From Marimonas arenosa (lineage in GTDB: Bacteria; Pseudomonadota; Alphaproteobacteria; Rhodobacterales; Rhodobacteraceae), in the NCBI RefSeq assembly GCF_030848945.1, contig NZ_JANHAX010000009.1:1-64000 (forward strand): a stretch of DNA of 64,000 nucleotides, written 5' to 3'. Below, one piece after another: positions 1-8,644 of the stretch (position 1 is the stretch's first letter; every line of letters begins with the position of its first letter). The position numbers and the translations under genes were made by a program. The notes under the pieces are model-generated. The model had not been told where the DNA came from and ran no database searches. It saw only the letters and a program-made list of their open reading frames with translations.

Positions 1-41
1 TGTTGTTTGCAGCAAAGGATTAGATTTTCGGAGGTCCTGCC

Positions 42-608
42 ATGCGCCAAGCTCAGACATTGAACGAAGCTCAACTGCGTCGCGTTTTACACTACTGCCG
101 CAGTCGTCGTCATCCGGTCAGAGACCAAACGATAATAATGGTCAGCTTCTACGCAGGGCTGCGGGCCAAGGAGATCGCAGCGCTGACGGTGGGCGACGTG
201 TTTGACGATGAAGGCGCTGTGCGTGAGCAGTTCGTGCTTCGCGCGACGCAAAGCAAGGGTGGCAAGACACGCACTGTATATCTGAGCCAGCGTCTGCGCC
301 GGTCGCTCAGCGAATACGGCGACACGATCCGCCTGAACGATCCAGCTCATCCTCTTTTCGAGAGCCAAAAGGGCGGGCACTTCTCAGCTAACACCATGTG
401 TCAGCTGTTCCTCGACATCTACAAAGCTTGTGGGTTCAAGGACGCCAGCAGTCACAGCGGTCGCCGGACGTACATCACAAGGCTTGCGAACAAGGGTGTC
501 GGCGTGCGTTTGCTGGCTGAGCTAGCGGGTCATAGCCATATAAGCACGACACAGCGCTACATTGACGTGAATGCAGAGCAGCTAGCCCAAGCCGTAGAGC
601 TACTATAA
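42..608 (+). CDS. Short tyrosine recombinase (catalytic domain only)
   Basis: A 188-residue site-specific recombinase of the phage integrase family. The tyrosine-recombinase residues are visible: R41 in GLRAKE, a beta-strand Lys near SKGGK (71-75), H138 and R141 in HSGRR, H164 in GHSHIS and the nucleophile Y173 in QRYIDV. Full-length integrases have a DNA-binding SAM-like domain of about 100 residues ahead of this; it is absent here. The start has a good ribosome site (GGAGG about 8 nt upstream), so the gene looks complete rather than cut by the window edge. A decayed relative of its C-terminus lies at 2651-2740, on the other side of the helicase gene. Likely acts in mobility of the island; the partner sites are unknown. 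Confidence 0.85.
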   Translation: MRQAQTLNEAQLRRVLHYCRSRRHPVRDQTIIMVSFYAGLRAKEIAALTVGDVFDDEGAVREQFVLRATQSKGGKTRTVYLSQRLRRSLSEYGDTIRLNDPAHPLFESQKGGHFSANTMCQLFLDIYKACGFKDASSHSGRRTYITRLANKGVGVRLLAELAGHSHISTTQRYIDVNAEQLAQAVELL

Positions 609-836
609 CGTTAAGTCAGGCAAGACAATGCCTTTGCGCAAGGTCGCTATTGATGTTTCCAGTCGATCAAATCCACTTTTTCGTTTACCGACATATGCTT
701 GAGAGACATTAGCTCGTAGGAAAAACACTAGAGTAAAGAAGGGCTTCGCTCTATCTTACACTTGTAGATCTCTTGATCTAATGAGGGTGAGCAGTGATGA
801 GATTGAGCCCGGCGTGAAACGCCAGGTTACAGACTG

Positions 837-2642
837 ATGGCAATTACCACCGAGAGAATTCTTTCAAGCCTCGAGGATGAGCGCACGGCTGCTCAACGTG
901 GTTTGTCGTTCAAGGTACTTTCTGCTCGGCGCCAAGGCCTCTTGGCAATCTTAACAGTTGAGCCAAGCCGCGAGGGCGGAAAGAGCTCAGCGCTGGATGA
1001 AAGCCTTGAGGGCTCAAAAGCCGTTTGGTTCGGTGAGACTGGCGGTCGAGGCGAGGTTGTCGTCGTTGATCCAGAGCGAGGTGAATTCACCTTGCGCTTC
1101 GTGCAAGGTCAGCTTCCAGACGCTAACGATTATATGATGCTGTATCCGCAAGATTTTCTGACGCCGTTAATTGAGCTTTGGCAAGACAAAAACATGCGGA
1201 AGAAAGCTGCTGCGGTCATGAGACGTGGCGCAAGGGAGGCTGTGGCCGAGCCTAGGTCACTCGGAAATTCCTTCTCTGTCCTAAGGAAACGCCAGGCGGA
1301 GGCAATCTCGCTTCCGCTAGATCGCATTGGTCTACTTCATGGTCCGCCAGGGACGGGGAAGACCTTCACGATTGGCGCGATGATTGCCTACCTTCTTGTA
1401 AGGTTCCGGAACTCGAAGGTGCTTATTACTGGGCCTACAAACACAGCGGTAGACTCAGCACTTATTTCTGCAGACGAATGGCTTGCTCGCATCGGAGAGG
1501 ATGATCTTCGTGTCACCATGAAGCGGGTAGGTTCAAGGTTCGAAACGAAAAAGTTTCGGGGGCGGGATCACCTTCTGGCTAAGGGGATTTATGAAGCTTC
1601 TCTTAAAGTGTCTATGCTTGAACTGGAGGAACCATCTAAGACTGACATTGAAAAGTATGTGGCCTGGAAGGAAAAAATCGAAGCTGCTCGTGCCAATCTG
1701 AAGACAGATGTTGCGACCATAGCTGCTTCTTCTCGGGTCGTGGCTGCTACTACACATACCTTATTTCTACACTTCGACAGTTTCGCGCGGCCGGGAGGAC
1801 AACGTTGGCACTTCGCTATCGCCGACGAAGCTAGTCAAATAATGCTACCGGCTGCACTTATGGCAGCAAGTTTAGCGCAATGTGCAACGTTTGCAGGTGA
1901 CCCAAACCAGCTTGCTCCGATAGTTCAAAGCAATGATCCATCGGTTGAAGCTGTTCTTGGCAAGACCGCGTTTGACGTTTTTAAAGATGCACCAAACGTC
2001 TTCTTGAACGAGCAGTCGCGGATGTGTGCTGGCGTGTGTGACGTCGTCTCCCACACTTTCTACGAGGATCGGCTTGTTGTCTGCCGGAAGGCAAAGTGCG
2101 AAGAGGAGTGGAGGCGGGGTCGTTCTCCTTGGTACTTAGACGGGCGAGAAATTCCTCGGGTTCTGGTAGATGACCGCGCGGGCGATGCAACCTGGTCGAA
2201 GAAATATAATGGCAAGATACGATTTCAGTCTGCACAGCTTGTTTCTGCATACGTCAATGAGTTGTTGAGTTCCTACGTGGAAGCCGACGACATTTTGGTG
2301 CTCACGCCATTTCGCGCTCAGAGGGCGCTAATCAGATCCATGCTTGGTAGAGATGGGCGGAGGGACATACGCGTCAGTACGGTTCACCGTGCGCAAGGTA
2401 GTGAAAGGAAGATCGTGATATTCGATCCAGTCGACGCCGGAAGCCCATTTTTGAACAGCGACACTGGAGGACGCTTGATAAATGTCGCTGCCTCTCGTGC
2501 GCAGGCGCATCTCATAATACTCGTAGGAGCCGCCGACCTACGAAACCCACATCTCAGTGCCATAGCTCAACGAGCAAAGCGTCTTTGGGATCATAAGGGC
2601 GACTACTCGAGTCCCGTTCGTGTACGCCTGCCCGAAACGTAA
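837..2642 (+). CDS. Stand-alone superfamily 1 helicase, Upf1/DNA2-like
   Basis: A 601-residue ATP-dependent nucleic-acid helicase. Motifs in order: Walker A GPPGTGKT (169-176), motif Ia TGPTNTAVDSAL (198-209), Walker B DEAS (330-333), motif III GDPNQLAPI (354-362), motif V STVHRAQGSE (514-523) and motif VI NVAASRAQAH (549-558). The DEAS and GDPNQ forms are typical of the Upf1-like SF1B group. About 165 N-terminal residues before Walker A match no domain I recognise. There is no fused nuclease, unlike many defence helicases. The gene is A+T richer than the core genome and sits alone between a recombinase (42-608) and a recombinase remnant (2651-2740), so acquired cargo is likely. Role in defence or in element maintenance is inference. 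Confidence 0.85.
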   Translation: MAITTERILSSLEDERTAAQRGLSFKVLSARRQGLLAILTVEPSREGGKSSALDESLEGSKAVWFGETGGRGEVVVVDPERGEFTLRFVQGQLPDANDYMMLYPQDFLTPLIELWQDKNMRKKAAAVMRRGAREAVAEPRSLGNSFSVLRKRQAEAISLPLDRIGLLHGPPGTGKTFTIGAMIAYLLVRFRNSKVLITGPTNTAVDSALISADEWLARIGEDDLRVTMKRVGSRFETKKFRGRDHLLAKGIYEASLKVSMLELEEPSKTDIEKYVAWKEKIEAARANLKTDVATIAASSRVVAATTHTLFLHFDSFARPGGQRWHFAIADEASQIMLPAALMAASLAQCATFAGDPNQLAPIVQSNDPSVEAVLGKTAFDVFKDAPNVFLNEQSRMCAGVCDVVSHTFYEDRLVVCRKAKCEEEWRRGRSPWYLDGREIPRVLVDDRAGDATWSKKYNGKIRFQSAQLVSAYVNELLSSYVEADDILVLTPFRAQRALIRSMLGRDGRRDIRVSTVHRAQGSERKIVIFDPVDAGSPFLNSDTGGRLINVAASRAQAHLIILVGAADLRNPHLSAIAQRAKRLWDHKGDYSSPVRVRLPET

Positions 2643-2650
2643 GAATTCTC

Positions 2651-2740
2651 GAACTGAACAACACGTATGACGTCCGCCCAACGCAAGGTTATTTCGACGT
2701 GAACGCCTAGCAGCTCAGCCAGGCGGTTGAGTTATTGTAG
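2651..2740 (+). pseudogene. Remnant of the C-terminus of a second short tyrosine recombinase
   Basis: Reading frame 2651-2740 aligns without gaps to the last 30 codons of the recombinase at 42-608. Both start with Glu-Leu, and from 2681 the match is 15 of 19 residues (TQGYFDVNA-stop-QLSQAVELL against TQRYIDVNAEQLAQAVELL). There is an in-frame TAG at 2708 and nothing recognisable upstream. Codons differ widely from the first copy, so this is an old paralogue remnant and not a recent duplication. Confidence 0.75.
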
Positions 2741-2763
2741 TAAACGCTTACGCCAATTTGGTT

Positions 2764-3249
2764 TTAGACGAAGATATGAACGACTTCGCCCATGTCTCGG
2801 GCGGCTTTGCGCGCTTCTTCTATCGAGTGATAGGCGCTGACCAGCGCAGGATCATCAAAACCTTCAATTCTGCCGCAGTCGAAGACGGCATATCCTGCTA
2901 CGACGGAACCCACTGAGACTGGAACAATAAAGCCTGTGCGTGCGTCATCATAACCTTGCTCAAGCTGCCAGCGTGCGACTGTTTTTCTTAGTTTGGAAAG
3001 CTCTTCTGGGCTCGGCTCGTCCTCACCATTTGAGATTTGAGCCAGCCGCTGGTTGTCAAAATCAGTGAAGAAGTCTTGGCCATAATCAGCGACTTCAATT
3101 TCTAAGTCCTCGAGATCATCTGTCGTGTAATACCAAAACTCCTGATTGCCCTCAGTCCTGAAAAGATAGGACCACTGCTCTTCATCATTCTGAGTGGCGT
3201 AGAGGCATTTGGCAGCAGTTTCTTCCAAAAGTATGATTGGTACGTGCAT
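2764..3249 (-). CDS. Hypothetical acidic protein, 161 aa
   Basis: I do not recognise this protein. It is acidic, cytosolic in composition (no signal peptide or membrane segment) and contains a Tyr/Trp-rich stretch near residues 25-45. It follows the 80-residue gene by only 10 nt on the same strand, and both lie downstream of the large integrase, so the three probably form one transcript reading 5026 to 2764. Codon use is A+T richer than the core genome. No function is proposed. Confidence 0.6.
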   Translation of the reverse strand: MHVPIILLEETAAKCLYATQNDEEQWSYLFRTEGNQEFWYYTTDDLEDLEIEVADYGQDFFTDFDNQRLAQISNGEDEPSPEELSKLRKTVARWQLEQGYDDARTGFIVPVSVGSVVAGYAVFDCGRIEGFDDPALVSAYHSIEEARKAARDMGEVVHIFV

Positions 3250-3259
3250 GTTTTGCAGG

Positions 3260-3502
3260 CTAATCGCCGCAGCCGTGCGAAATCAACTTCTTAAGCTCAG
3301 ATATTGCGGCTGATCTTGCTGGTACCTCGAGTCCTTCTTCTTCACAGGTCTGAGTAACGAAGTCCCAAACCGCCTCAATGAGTTCTGGTGCGTGTTCAGG
3401 GAGAAACTGTTCATCGCTCATTTCAATACCGTCAAAGGCGCAAAGTGCTGCCCACTCGGCTTCGCGACCCTTAAACCTGTCGATTGTATCATCTATTCCC
3501 AT
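3260..3502 (-). CDS. Hypothetical small acidic protein, 80 aa
   Basis: An 80-residue protein with many Glu/Asp residues and a predicted helical character, ending KKLISHGCGD. I recognise no family. The start at 3502 is preceded by an AGGAGAAAC ribosome site. It sits between the large integrase (39 nt upstream) and the 161-residue gene (10 nt downstream). That arrangement is seen with small accessory genes of integrative elements, but no excisionase-like helix-turn-helix is visible. Confidence 0.6.
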   Translation of the reverse strand: MGIDDTIDRFKGREAEWAALCAFDGIEMSDEQFLPEHAPELIEAVWDFVTQTCEEEGLEVPARSAAISELKKLISHGCGD

Positions 3503-3541
3503 CTAAGTTTCTCCTTCTGCGCAGTGCAAATGGCCAATCAG

Positions 3542-5026
3542 TCAGCCGTCTAGCACCTTGATCAGCCCATCCTCACTCAGCCGCTCTTCCTCAAATGCAG
3601 ACAGCGCCCGCACTCGCAGAGCTTCCTCTAGCTCATACCCATCACGCCCTACACCGAGCGCGACGAGCAGAGCAGGTTCAGAAAGTTTGCCTGCGTCAAA
3701 CAGGTCGAAAGCTTTTTCGGCAGCGGATAGGGTAGTGGTTTCTGGCGTTTCAACGGCGTTTGCGGAAGTGTTTTCAACCACAGTGTTTTCGTCGCTGGCC
3801 TTTGCATCTGCCTTCACTGCGTCCCGCAATGCCTGATCTGCGCGTCCAGAATGTTGTGCGGCATTCATGAAAGGGGAAAGCTTGCTGTAGAAGCGGTCAA
3901 TCACGCCGGTGCCGCTGCCCATTTGTCGGCTTAGCGCGTGCGTACTGACACCACGCTGTAGGTCCAGCGTGGCATAGAAGTGCCTCCAGCTGTACAGAGT
4001 GCGCTTCTTGCCGTCTGCGCCGTGCGTGAGCTTGTTTGCCTCCAAGAAACTTTCGAAGTTTCTGGAAAGATTTGCTCGAGCAGCCCGTTCGCCATCACGT
4101 GTTTTGAACACGTAATCGTCGATCTTGGCGTCAATCACTTCGCCCAAGTTCATGCCCGTTAATTGCGGGTTCAACTCGATCTGGCGTTCAAGTGGGCGGA
4201 TTGCGCGATCTCGCGCAATCAAAGGTCGTTTGCCAGTTTTGCCGTCAACATAGATGCCTAAATAGATGTCCTTGCCATCGTTGACCCAAAGGAGGTTGCT
4301 CCACTTGAGGTTCAACGCCTCGGTCCCGTGCCGCATCCCGGTATTGGCGAGGATCAGCACATAGTTGCGCAGCACCTCTCGTGTGGCTGCGGTTTTCTCG
4401 TTGCTGGTTGCTTTGTGCCAAGAGCGCAGGCCTGTGTAGATCGTTTTGTACTCTTCAGGTGTAAAGCTGCCACGGCTTTCGGTTTTTGTGCCGTCGTTGA
4501 TTGGCTTGGGGCGTATAGAATGCGTGATCCAGCCGCGCTCCTGCGCTTCATCCAACACACGGTTCAGGGCTGTGTTGTGCGTGTTAATGGTGCTGTGGTG
4601 TGCTTTTCGACCCAGCTCTTGAGTGCGCCATTTGCCAAACTCGATCAGCGCCTTGGTATCGATATTCGCAACATCATAGTTGCCGAAGAAGGGCACCAGG
4701 TACTTGTCGATGGCGGTGATGTAATCCTTGAAGACGATGTTGCCGCCACCCGCATCCAGCTCCGCCTGCATCCGATCTCGTGCAAACTCGGCCACACGGC
4801 GAAACTTCCGGGTGCTTTGGGGCAGGTTGTTCTTCAGCCGGTCCTCGGCAGTGTAGAAGAACTTCATCGCCACTTCTGTGGCCTTGTCCTGATCTTCAGT
4901 CTTGGTGGAGAAACGGTGCCACGTGCCGTCTGCCAGCTTCACGCGAGCCTGCCACTTTGAGCTGCGCTCGCGCTTGTCCAGGCGAACGCGTTCGTTGATG
5001 CGGATAGTTTTCGTGCCCTGCGACAT
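3542..5026 (-). CDS. Phage-type tyrosine integrase, 494 aa
   Basis: A full-length site-specific integrase. The N-terminal part (1-75) resembles an arm-binding domain, 75-175 a SAM-like core-binding domain, and 185-390 the catalytic domain. Visible catalytic residues: R232 in NTGMRHGTEALNL, K266 region in DGKTGKR, YSWR ending R348 (Tyr in the place of the usual first His) and nucleophile Y380 in DRFYSKLSP. Residues 395-494 form an extra acidic, Ala/Glu/Thr-rich tail that is unusual for the family. It lies 4.6 kb from a tRNA-Cys gene, so it is the best candidate to have integrated the island there. Whether that tRNA is the target is not shown by a visible att repeat in this window. Confidence 0.9.
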   Translation of the reverse strand: MSQGTKTIRINERVRLDKRERSSKWQARVKLADGTWHRFSTKTEDQDKATEVAMKFFYTAEDRLKNNLPQSTRKFRRVAEFARDRMQAELDAGGGNIVFKDYITAIDKYLVPFFGNYDVANIDTKALIEFGKWRTQELGRKAHHSTINTHNTALNRVLDEAQERGWITHSIRPKPINDGTKTESRGSFTPEEYKTIYTGLRSWHKATSNEKTAATREVLRNYVLILANTGMRHGTEALNLKWSNLLWVNDGKDIYLGIYVDGKTGKRPLIARDRAIRPLERQIELNPQLTGMNLGEVIDAKIDDYVFKTRDGERAARANLSRNFESFLEANKLTHGADGKKRTLYSWRHFYATLDLQRGVSTHALSRQMGSGTGVIDRFYSKLSPFMNAAQHSGRADQALRDAVKADAKASDENTVVENTSANAVETPETTTLSAAEKAFDLFDAGKLSEPALLVALGVGRDGYELEEALRVRALSAFEEERLSEDGLIKVLDG

Positions 5027-5181
5027 GCCTTTCTGCTCTCTTTGTCCGTAGCTTACGATCTAGTAGTGTGTAAGCAAACCGCTATCCCATGGTTTGTCTT
5101 TTGGTTCTCCGGTGTGCGAAATGGTTGCGGAGAGATCGTTCACACCACTACTCGGTGCGATTAGGAAGCAAGGAGATTGGG

Positions 5182-6246
5182 ATGATTGATGGATACGAAG
5201 CGGCACTTACGAATTATCGACCGCTTAGGTATTCACATATCTCCATACCGCCAGGTGCCGACTATGCGCTTACTGCTGATCCGTGGTCCTATACGCACAG
5301 TTTTTTGTTGAGAGGTCACGACAAACGACGCGGCAAGAACAAGAAGAATTTTGACCGAGCAATCTTTTTCCTTGAGCTGGCTCAGAACTTTTACAATGCG
5401 GCAGATGCCGCTGATCTGCCCGCTAAGGCGACACTGCTGTACTATGGCATGCTCAATATGGCCAAAGTAGTTTTGTCCATCTCTGGAGTAGAGCTTGAAA
5501 GAACATACGAGCATCACGGCCTTACGCTACCTTTGGGTACTAAGAGAAAAGTCAAAGTATCGAACCCTGGCGCTGGTCAAGTTTCGATTTTCGCCGAGTT
5601 TGCACGCCTTCTCGGTACTCCGGTAGCTGCTGAAACAAGCGTCTCAGTGGAAGATGCAATTGCAGGAGTCCCAGAGTTGCACTCTGCTCGCAAGTCGTTT
5701 GCGCCGGATGAGAAAAATAGGTTCCTCGCAATCGACGTCAAATTTTTGACGGACTCAAGTCATCGACGATTACTGACTGCTATGGTGTACGACAAGAAAG
5801 CGGAGGGTTTAGTCACACATGGCAGAATTTTCAAAGGCAAAAGGAAGCAATACTTTCGGCCTCCCGAGGCGCATAACGGGCAAGTTTGGCTTGTCTGCCA
5901 AAGGACGCGGACACCTGCCAATTGGAGGAACCTAACCAGAGCTTACAATTCTATACTTGCCGAGTATGAGGATTTTGACATCTGTTCCATACTTACTCGC
6001 AATGGCTACCAATATTACCTAGACCTTTCACCAAGCGCATATCACCACCTCTGCAACGCGCTGATTGTAATGTACTATCTGGGTACTGCGGCAAGGTATC
6101 GCCCAACTGAAATCAGCGATGTGCTTGCGGGCGACCTTCGTCAGTCCGTGACAGAGGCTTGCGCGCTTTGTCCACGCCAGTTTCTCTATCAAATTGCCAG
6201 CCGAATTACTGGCTCGCTGTGTGTAATACCTTATGCGCGTATTTGA
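5182..6246 (+). CDS. YaaC-like protein
   Basis: About 354 residues. The segment around residues 65-115, with LAQNFYNAADAADLPAKA followed by LLYYGMLNMAKVVL, resembles the YaaC family, whose function is unknown. The frame is open from 5089, but ATG 5182 has an AAGGAG site 6 nt upstream and begins the conserved part, so I take it as the start. No signal peptide or clear membrane span is visible. Codon use is A+T rich like the rest of the island. It is transcribed away from the integrase gene and ends 100 nt before the IS5 element. The family assignment rests on a short motif region and is moderate. Confidence 0.6.
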   Translation: MIDGYEAALTNYRPLRYSHISIPPGADYALTADPWSYTHSFLLRGHDKRRGKNKKNFDRAIFFLELAQNFYNAADAADLPAKATLLYYGMLNMAKVVLSISGVELERTYEHHGLTLPLGTKRKVKVSNPGAGQVSIFAEFARLLGTPVAAETSVSVEDAIAGVPELHSARKSFAPDEKNRFLAIDVKFLTDSSHRRLLTAMVYDKKAEGLVTHGRIFKGKRKQYFRPPEAHNGQVWLVCQRTRTPANWRNLTRAYNSILAEYEDFDICSILTRNGYQYYLDLSPSAYHHLCNALIVMYYLGTAARYRPTEISDVLAGDLRQSVTEACALCPRQFLYQIASRITGSLCVIPYARI

Positions 6247-6366
6247 TCCTCGAAATAGCAAGTCCCTACGAACGGAGTAATGCTAGCAAAACGGTTCACT
6301 GGCCGGAGTAAGACTGCAATCTCAGCCGGGGTCAGGCAAACCAGGCCCTTGACCTAGGGTCAGGAC

Positions 6367-6796
6367 TCATAGCCAAAAGATGACGGTTGCAGCAAGGGCG
6401 ATGGCTGAGAGGAAGACCTTGGGGCATCTGTCGTATCGCGTTGCCACGCGTCGCCAGTCTTTCAGCCTGCCGAACATGATCTCGATCCGGTTGCGGCGTT
6501 TGTAGCGGCGCTCGTCGTACTTCACCGGTTTCTTCCGCTGTTTCCGGCCGGGGATGCAGGCGCGTATCCCTCTGTCTTTCAATGTTTCTCTGAACCAGTC
6601 GGCATCATATCCTCGGTCTCCCAGCAGCCATTCCACCTTTGGCAAACTGCCCACCAAAGCGCGGGCGCCGATGTAAACGCTGACTTGTCCTGCCGTGACG
6701 AAGAGTTTGAGCGGTCGGCCCTGGCTGTCGCAGACGGCGTGCAGTTTGGTATTCATCCCGCCCTTGGTCCGACCGATCAGGCGTCCACGCCCCCTT
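6367..6796 (-). CDS. IS5-family transposase, second frame (after -1 frameshift)
   Basis: C-terminal part of the DDE transposase, entered by a -1 shift near 6795. It holds the second catalytic Asp in LLGDRGYDADWF and the catalytic Glu in RNRIEIMFGRLKDWRR, then ends FWL-stop at 6367 next to the left inverted repeat. An open frame extends upstream to 6936, but that part is out of frame with the first transposase product and is not expected to be translated. Confidence 0.8.
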
Positions 6797-7175
6797 TTTT
6801 CACGCCCATGCTGGTCGCTGTTCGGTGGGCCTTGAGATAGGTCGCGTCGATCATGACGGTCTTTTCTTCGTCGTGCTCGGCAGCCAGACCCACCATCATC
6901 CGGGCAAAGACGCCCTTGTCGCTCCACCGCTTCCAACGGTTGTACAGCGTCTTGTGTGGGCCATAAGCGGCGGGTGCATCACGCCACCGTAAGCCATTGC
7001 GATTGATGAAGATAATCCCACTCAGGACGCGCCGATCATCGACGCGAGGCTTGCCGTGGGATTTAGGAAAGAAAGGCGCAAGGCGCGCCATCTGCGCGTC
7101 GCTCAACCAGAAAAGATCAGACATGTTCACCGCTCGCTTTTCGAACCGTGAATCACGCTGCCAGTCAGAAATCAA
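6777..7175 (-). CDS. IS5-family transposase, first frame
   Basis: The N-terminal 132 residues of the transposase: a DUF4096-type domain (LSDAQMARLAPFFP) followed by the first catalytic Asp in MIDATYLKAHR. The most likely start is MSDLFWLSDAQ at residue 18. The frame ends just past the run AAAAAAGGGGG (minus strand, 6800-6790), where a -1 shift joins the second frame. This matches the programmed frameshift used by IS427-group elements. Confidence 0.8.
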   Translation of the reverse strand: MISDWQRDSRFEKRAVNMSDLFWLSDAQMARLAPFFPKSHGKPRVDDRRVLSGIIFINRNGLRWRDAPAAYGPHKTLYNRWKRWSDKGVFARMMVGLAAEHDEEKTVMIDATYLKAHRTATSMGVKKGGVDA

Positions 7176-7318
7176 TGGGTCCTGACCCTAGGGTTTTGTT
7201 GGGAAAGCACCCCAATACAGAAACTGAAAGCAGCTTAGGTTCTACTGAAGCGCCCCTCGAAAAATGGGGGAATTACCCCAAGGCTTCGTAAGGTGATCCT
7301 CATTATGAAGGTAGTTGA

Positions 7319-8557
7319 TCATATGCTGACGGTAACGTCGAGATCGTTGACTATGAACTTACCGTTGGCAATAAGAAACCGAAGAACACGATTGGACTTG
7401 ACGACATCGTAGTCGTGATATTCTCCAAATCGGTCATTGCTAAGGATAAAGGCGCCTTTATTGGTTCCGGCAAGCTTCATTAGATATTCGTCTGCTTGGT
7501 CTTTTGTTGGTACGATGTGGGTCGTCACCGATGGGCCCAGTATCTGCTCAACGCCTTGGTTATCCATCTTGAGCATAGCGCGAATTGATGCATCGAAAAC
7601 AACGGTGACTTCGAACCGGTCACCCAATCCCTTGAGGAGCGCAGAAATCCCGCGTAGTTCGATAAAAGTCTGCCCTTCATAGCACGCATTGTTGCCGTCG
7701 ATTAGAAGGTGAGTAATCTTTCTATCCAGTTTGCGAAGTTCATCTCGAAGCCGTCGTTCTAGTTTAGGGATATTGTTTTCAAGCCGCCGAATTTTTCCTC
7801 TGCGGTCTTTGATAACCTGCTTTGGGCTACCCGTACCAAATTCTGCCTCACAGTCTTGGTGGATCATTGCCCTTTCATAACTGTTGGCCGCAGAGGCTAG
7901 TTTTTGATCAAAACGATCGGCTCTTGCAATGTCTGCATTGAGTTCGCGAAGTTCGGATTTCAGACTGTCGAGTTTCTGAGTGTGCGGACTTATCTTTGCT
8001 TCAATCTCTTTAAGTTCGCTTCTCGCTTCAGCTAGATCACTGCCGGTGCTCTGTAGTTGCGTCTGGACTGATCCAAGTCTCGTTTCCGCGTCTTTGAGAT
8101 CAAAGGTTTCATGCTCTGAAATGCGCCTTTGGGCGTGCCTTATGTCAGAGCGCGCTTTTTGCAGTGCGTTTTCGTTGCTGGACAGTTCCTGCTCAACTTT
8201 AGAAACCTTGTCCGCGAGCCGTTTTGCTTCCGCACGTAGTTGTTTCTGTTCTGCTTTGAAAAACTTCCAAAAAACTATCGGATTTGCCTTGGCATCCAGT
8301 GCGATCTGAAGGCGGCGTTCTAAGTTAGCATGATTGACTTTTTGGTCAGAGATCTTTCGTGAAAGATCTGCTGCACTTTGTTCGAGACGCTCGATGGTAC
8401 CCTTTTGCACATCTGGCTCAAAGGCTTTGAAGCTCTCAATAGTCTTCTGGAGGTTCTCCTGCGCCCCCTGCAGTGACCTAACTTGATCAGCGAGCTTCGC
8501 TACTCTAGTGCGCCGTGTCTCAAGCGGCTCAAGAGGGTTGTTCGAACTCATATGCAT
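7319..8557 (-). CDS. Coiled-coil protein with C-terminal NYN (Zc3h12a-like) ribonuclease domain
   Basis: 412 residues. Residues about 15-270 are a long heptad-rich coiled coil (Gln/Lys/Glu/Leu). Residues 280-412 form a NYN/PIN-like domain: LLIDGNN (D287), VVFDAS (D322), KDQADEYL (D353 and D356) and LSNDRFGEYHDY (D375), the acidic cluster expected for a metal-dependent RNase of the Zc3h12a-like group. Starts at MHM or two codons later. It follows the membrane-protein gene 9349-8645 by 87 nt on the same strand, so the two are probably co-transcribed. The arrangement suggests a coiled-coil sensor or scaffold joined to an RNA-cutting effector; that is inference. Confidence 0.75.
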   Translation of the reverse strand: MHMSSNNPLEPLETRRTRVAKLADQVRSLQGAQENLQKTIESFKAFEPDVQKGTIERLEQSAADLSRKISDQKVNHANLERRLQIALDAKANPIVFWKFFKAEQKQLRAEAKRLADKVSKVEQELSSNENALQKARSDIRHAQRRISEHETFDLKDAETRLGSVQTQLQSTGSDLAEARSELKEIEAKISPHTQKLDSLKSELRELNADIARADRFDQKLASAANSYERAMIHQDCEAEFGTGSPKQVIKDRRGKIRRLENNIPKLERRLRDELRKLDRKITHLLIDGNNACYEGQTFIELRGISALLKGLGDRFEVTVVFDASIRAMLKMDNQGVEQILGPSVTTHIVPTKDQADEYLMKLAGTNKGAFILSNDRFGEYHDYDVVKSNRVLRFLIANGKFIVNDLDVTVSI

Positions 8558-8644
8558 TAAAAGGTTACGTCGCAGCGAGAAATGGTATTTTCAACTTTTG
8601 AAAAGTCAGTCGATTTGTTTCCAGCGAAACCGACCTCTGGGGTG

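Larger units (their letters stand above)
6353..7192 (-). mobile_element. IS5-family (IS427-like) insertion sequence
   Basis: An element of about 0.83 kb with two overlapping transposase frames on the minus strand. It is bounded by near-perfect 18-bp inverted repeats (6353-6370 and 7175-7192, one mismatch) with core GGGTCAGGAC. CTAG occurs at both outer ends (6354-6357 and 7188-7191), consistent with the TA or CTAG-type targets used by this group. The ends are intact and the DDE residues are present, so it may still be active. It separates the YaaC-like gene from the membrane/NYN gene pair. Confidence 0.85.
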
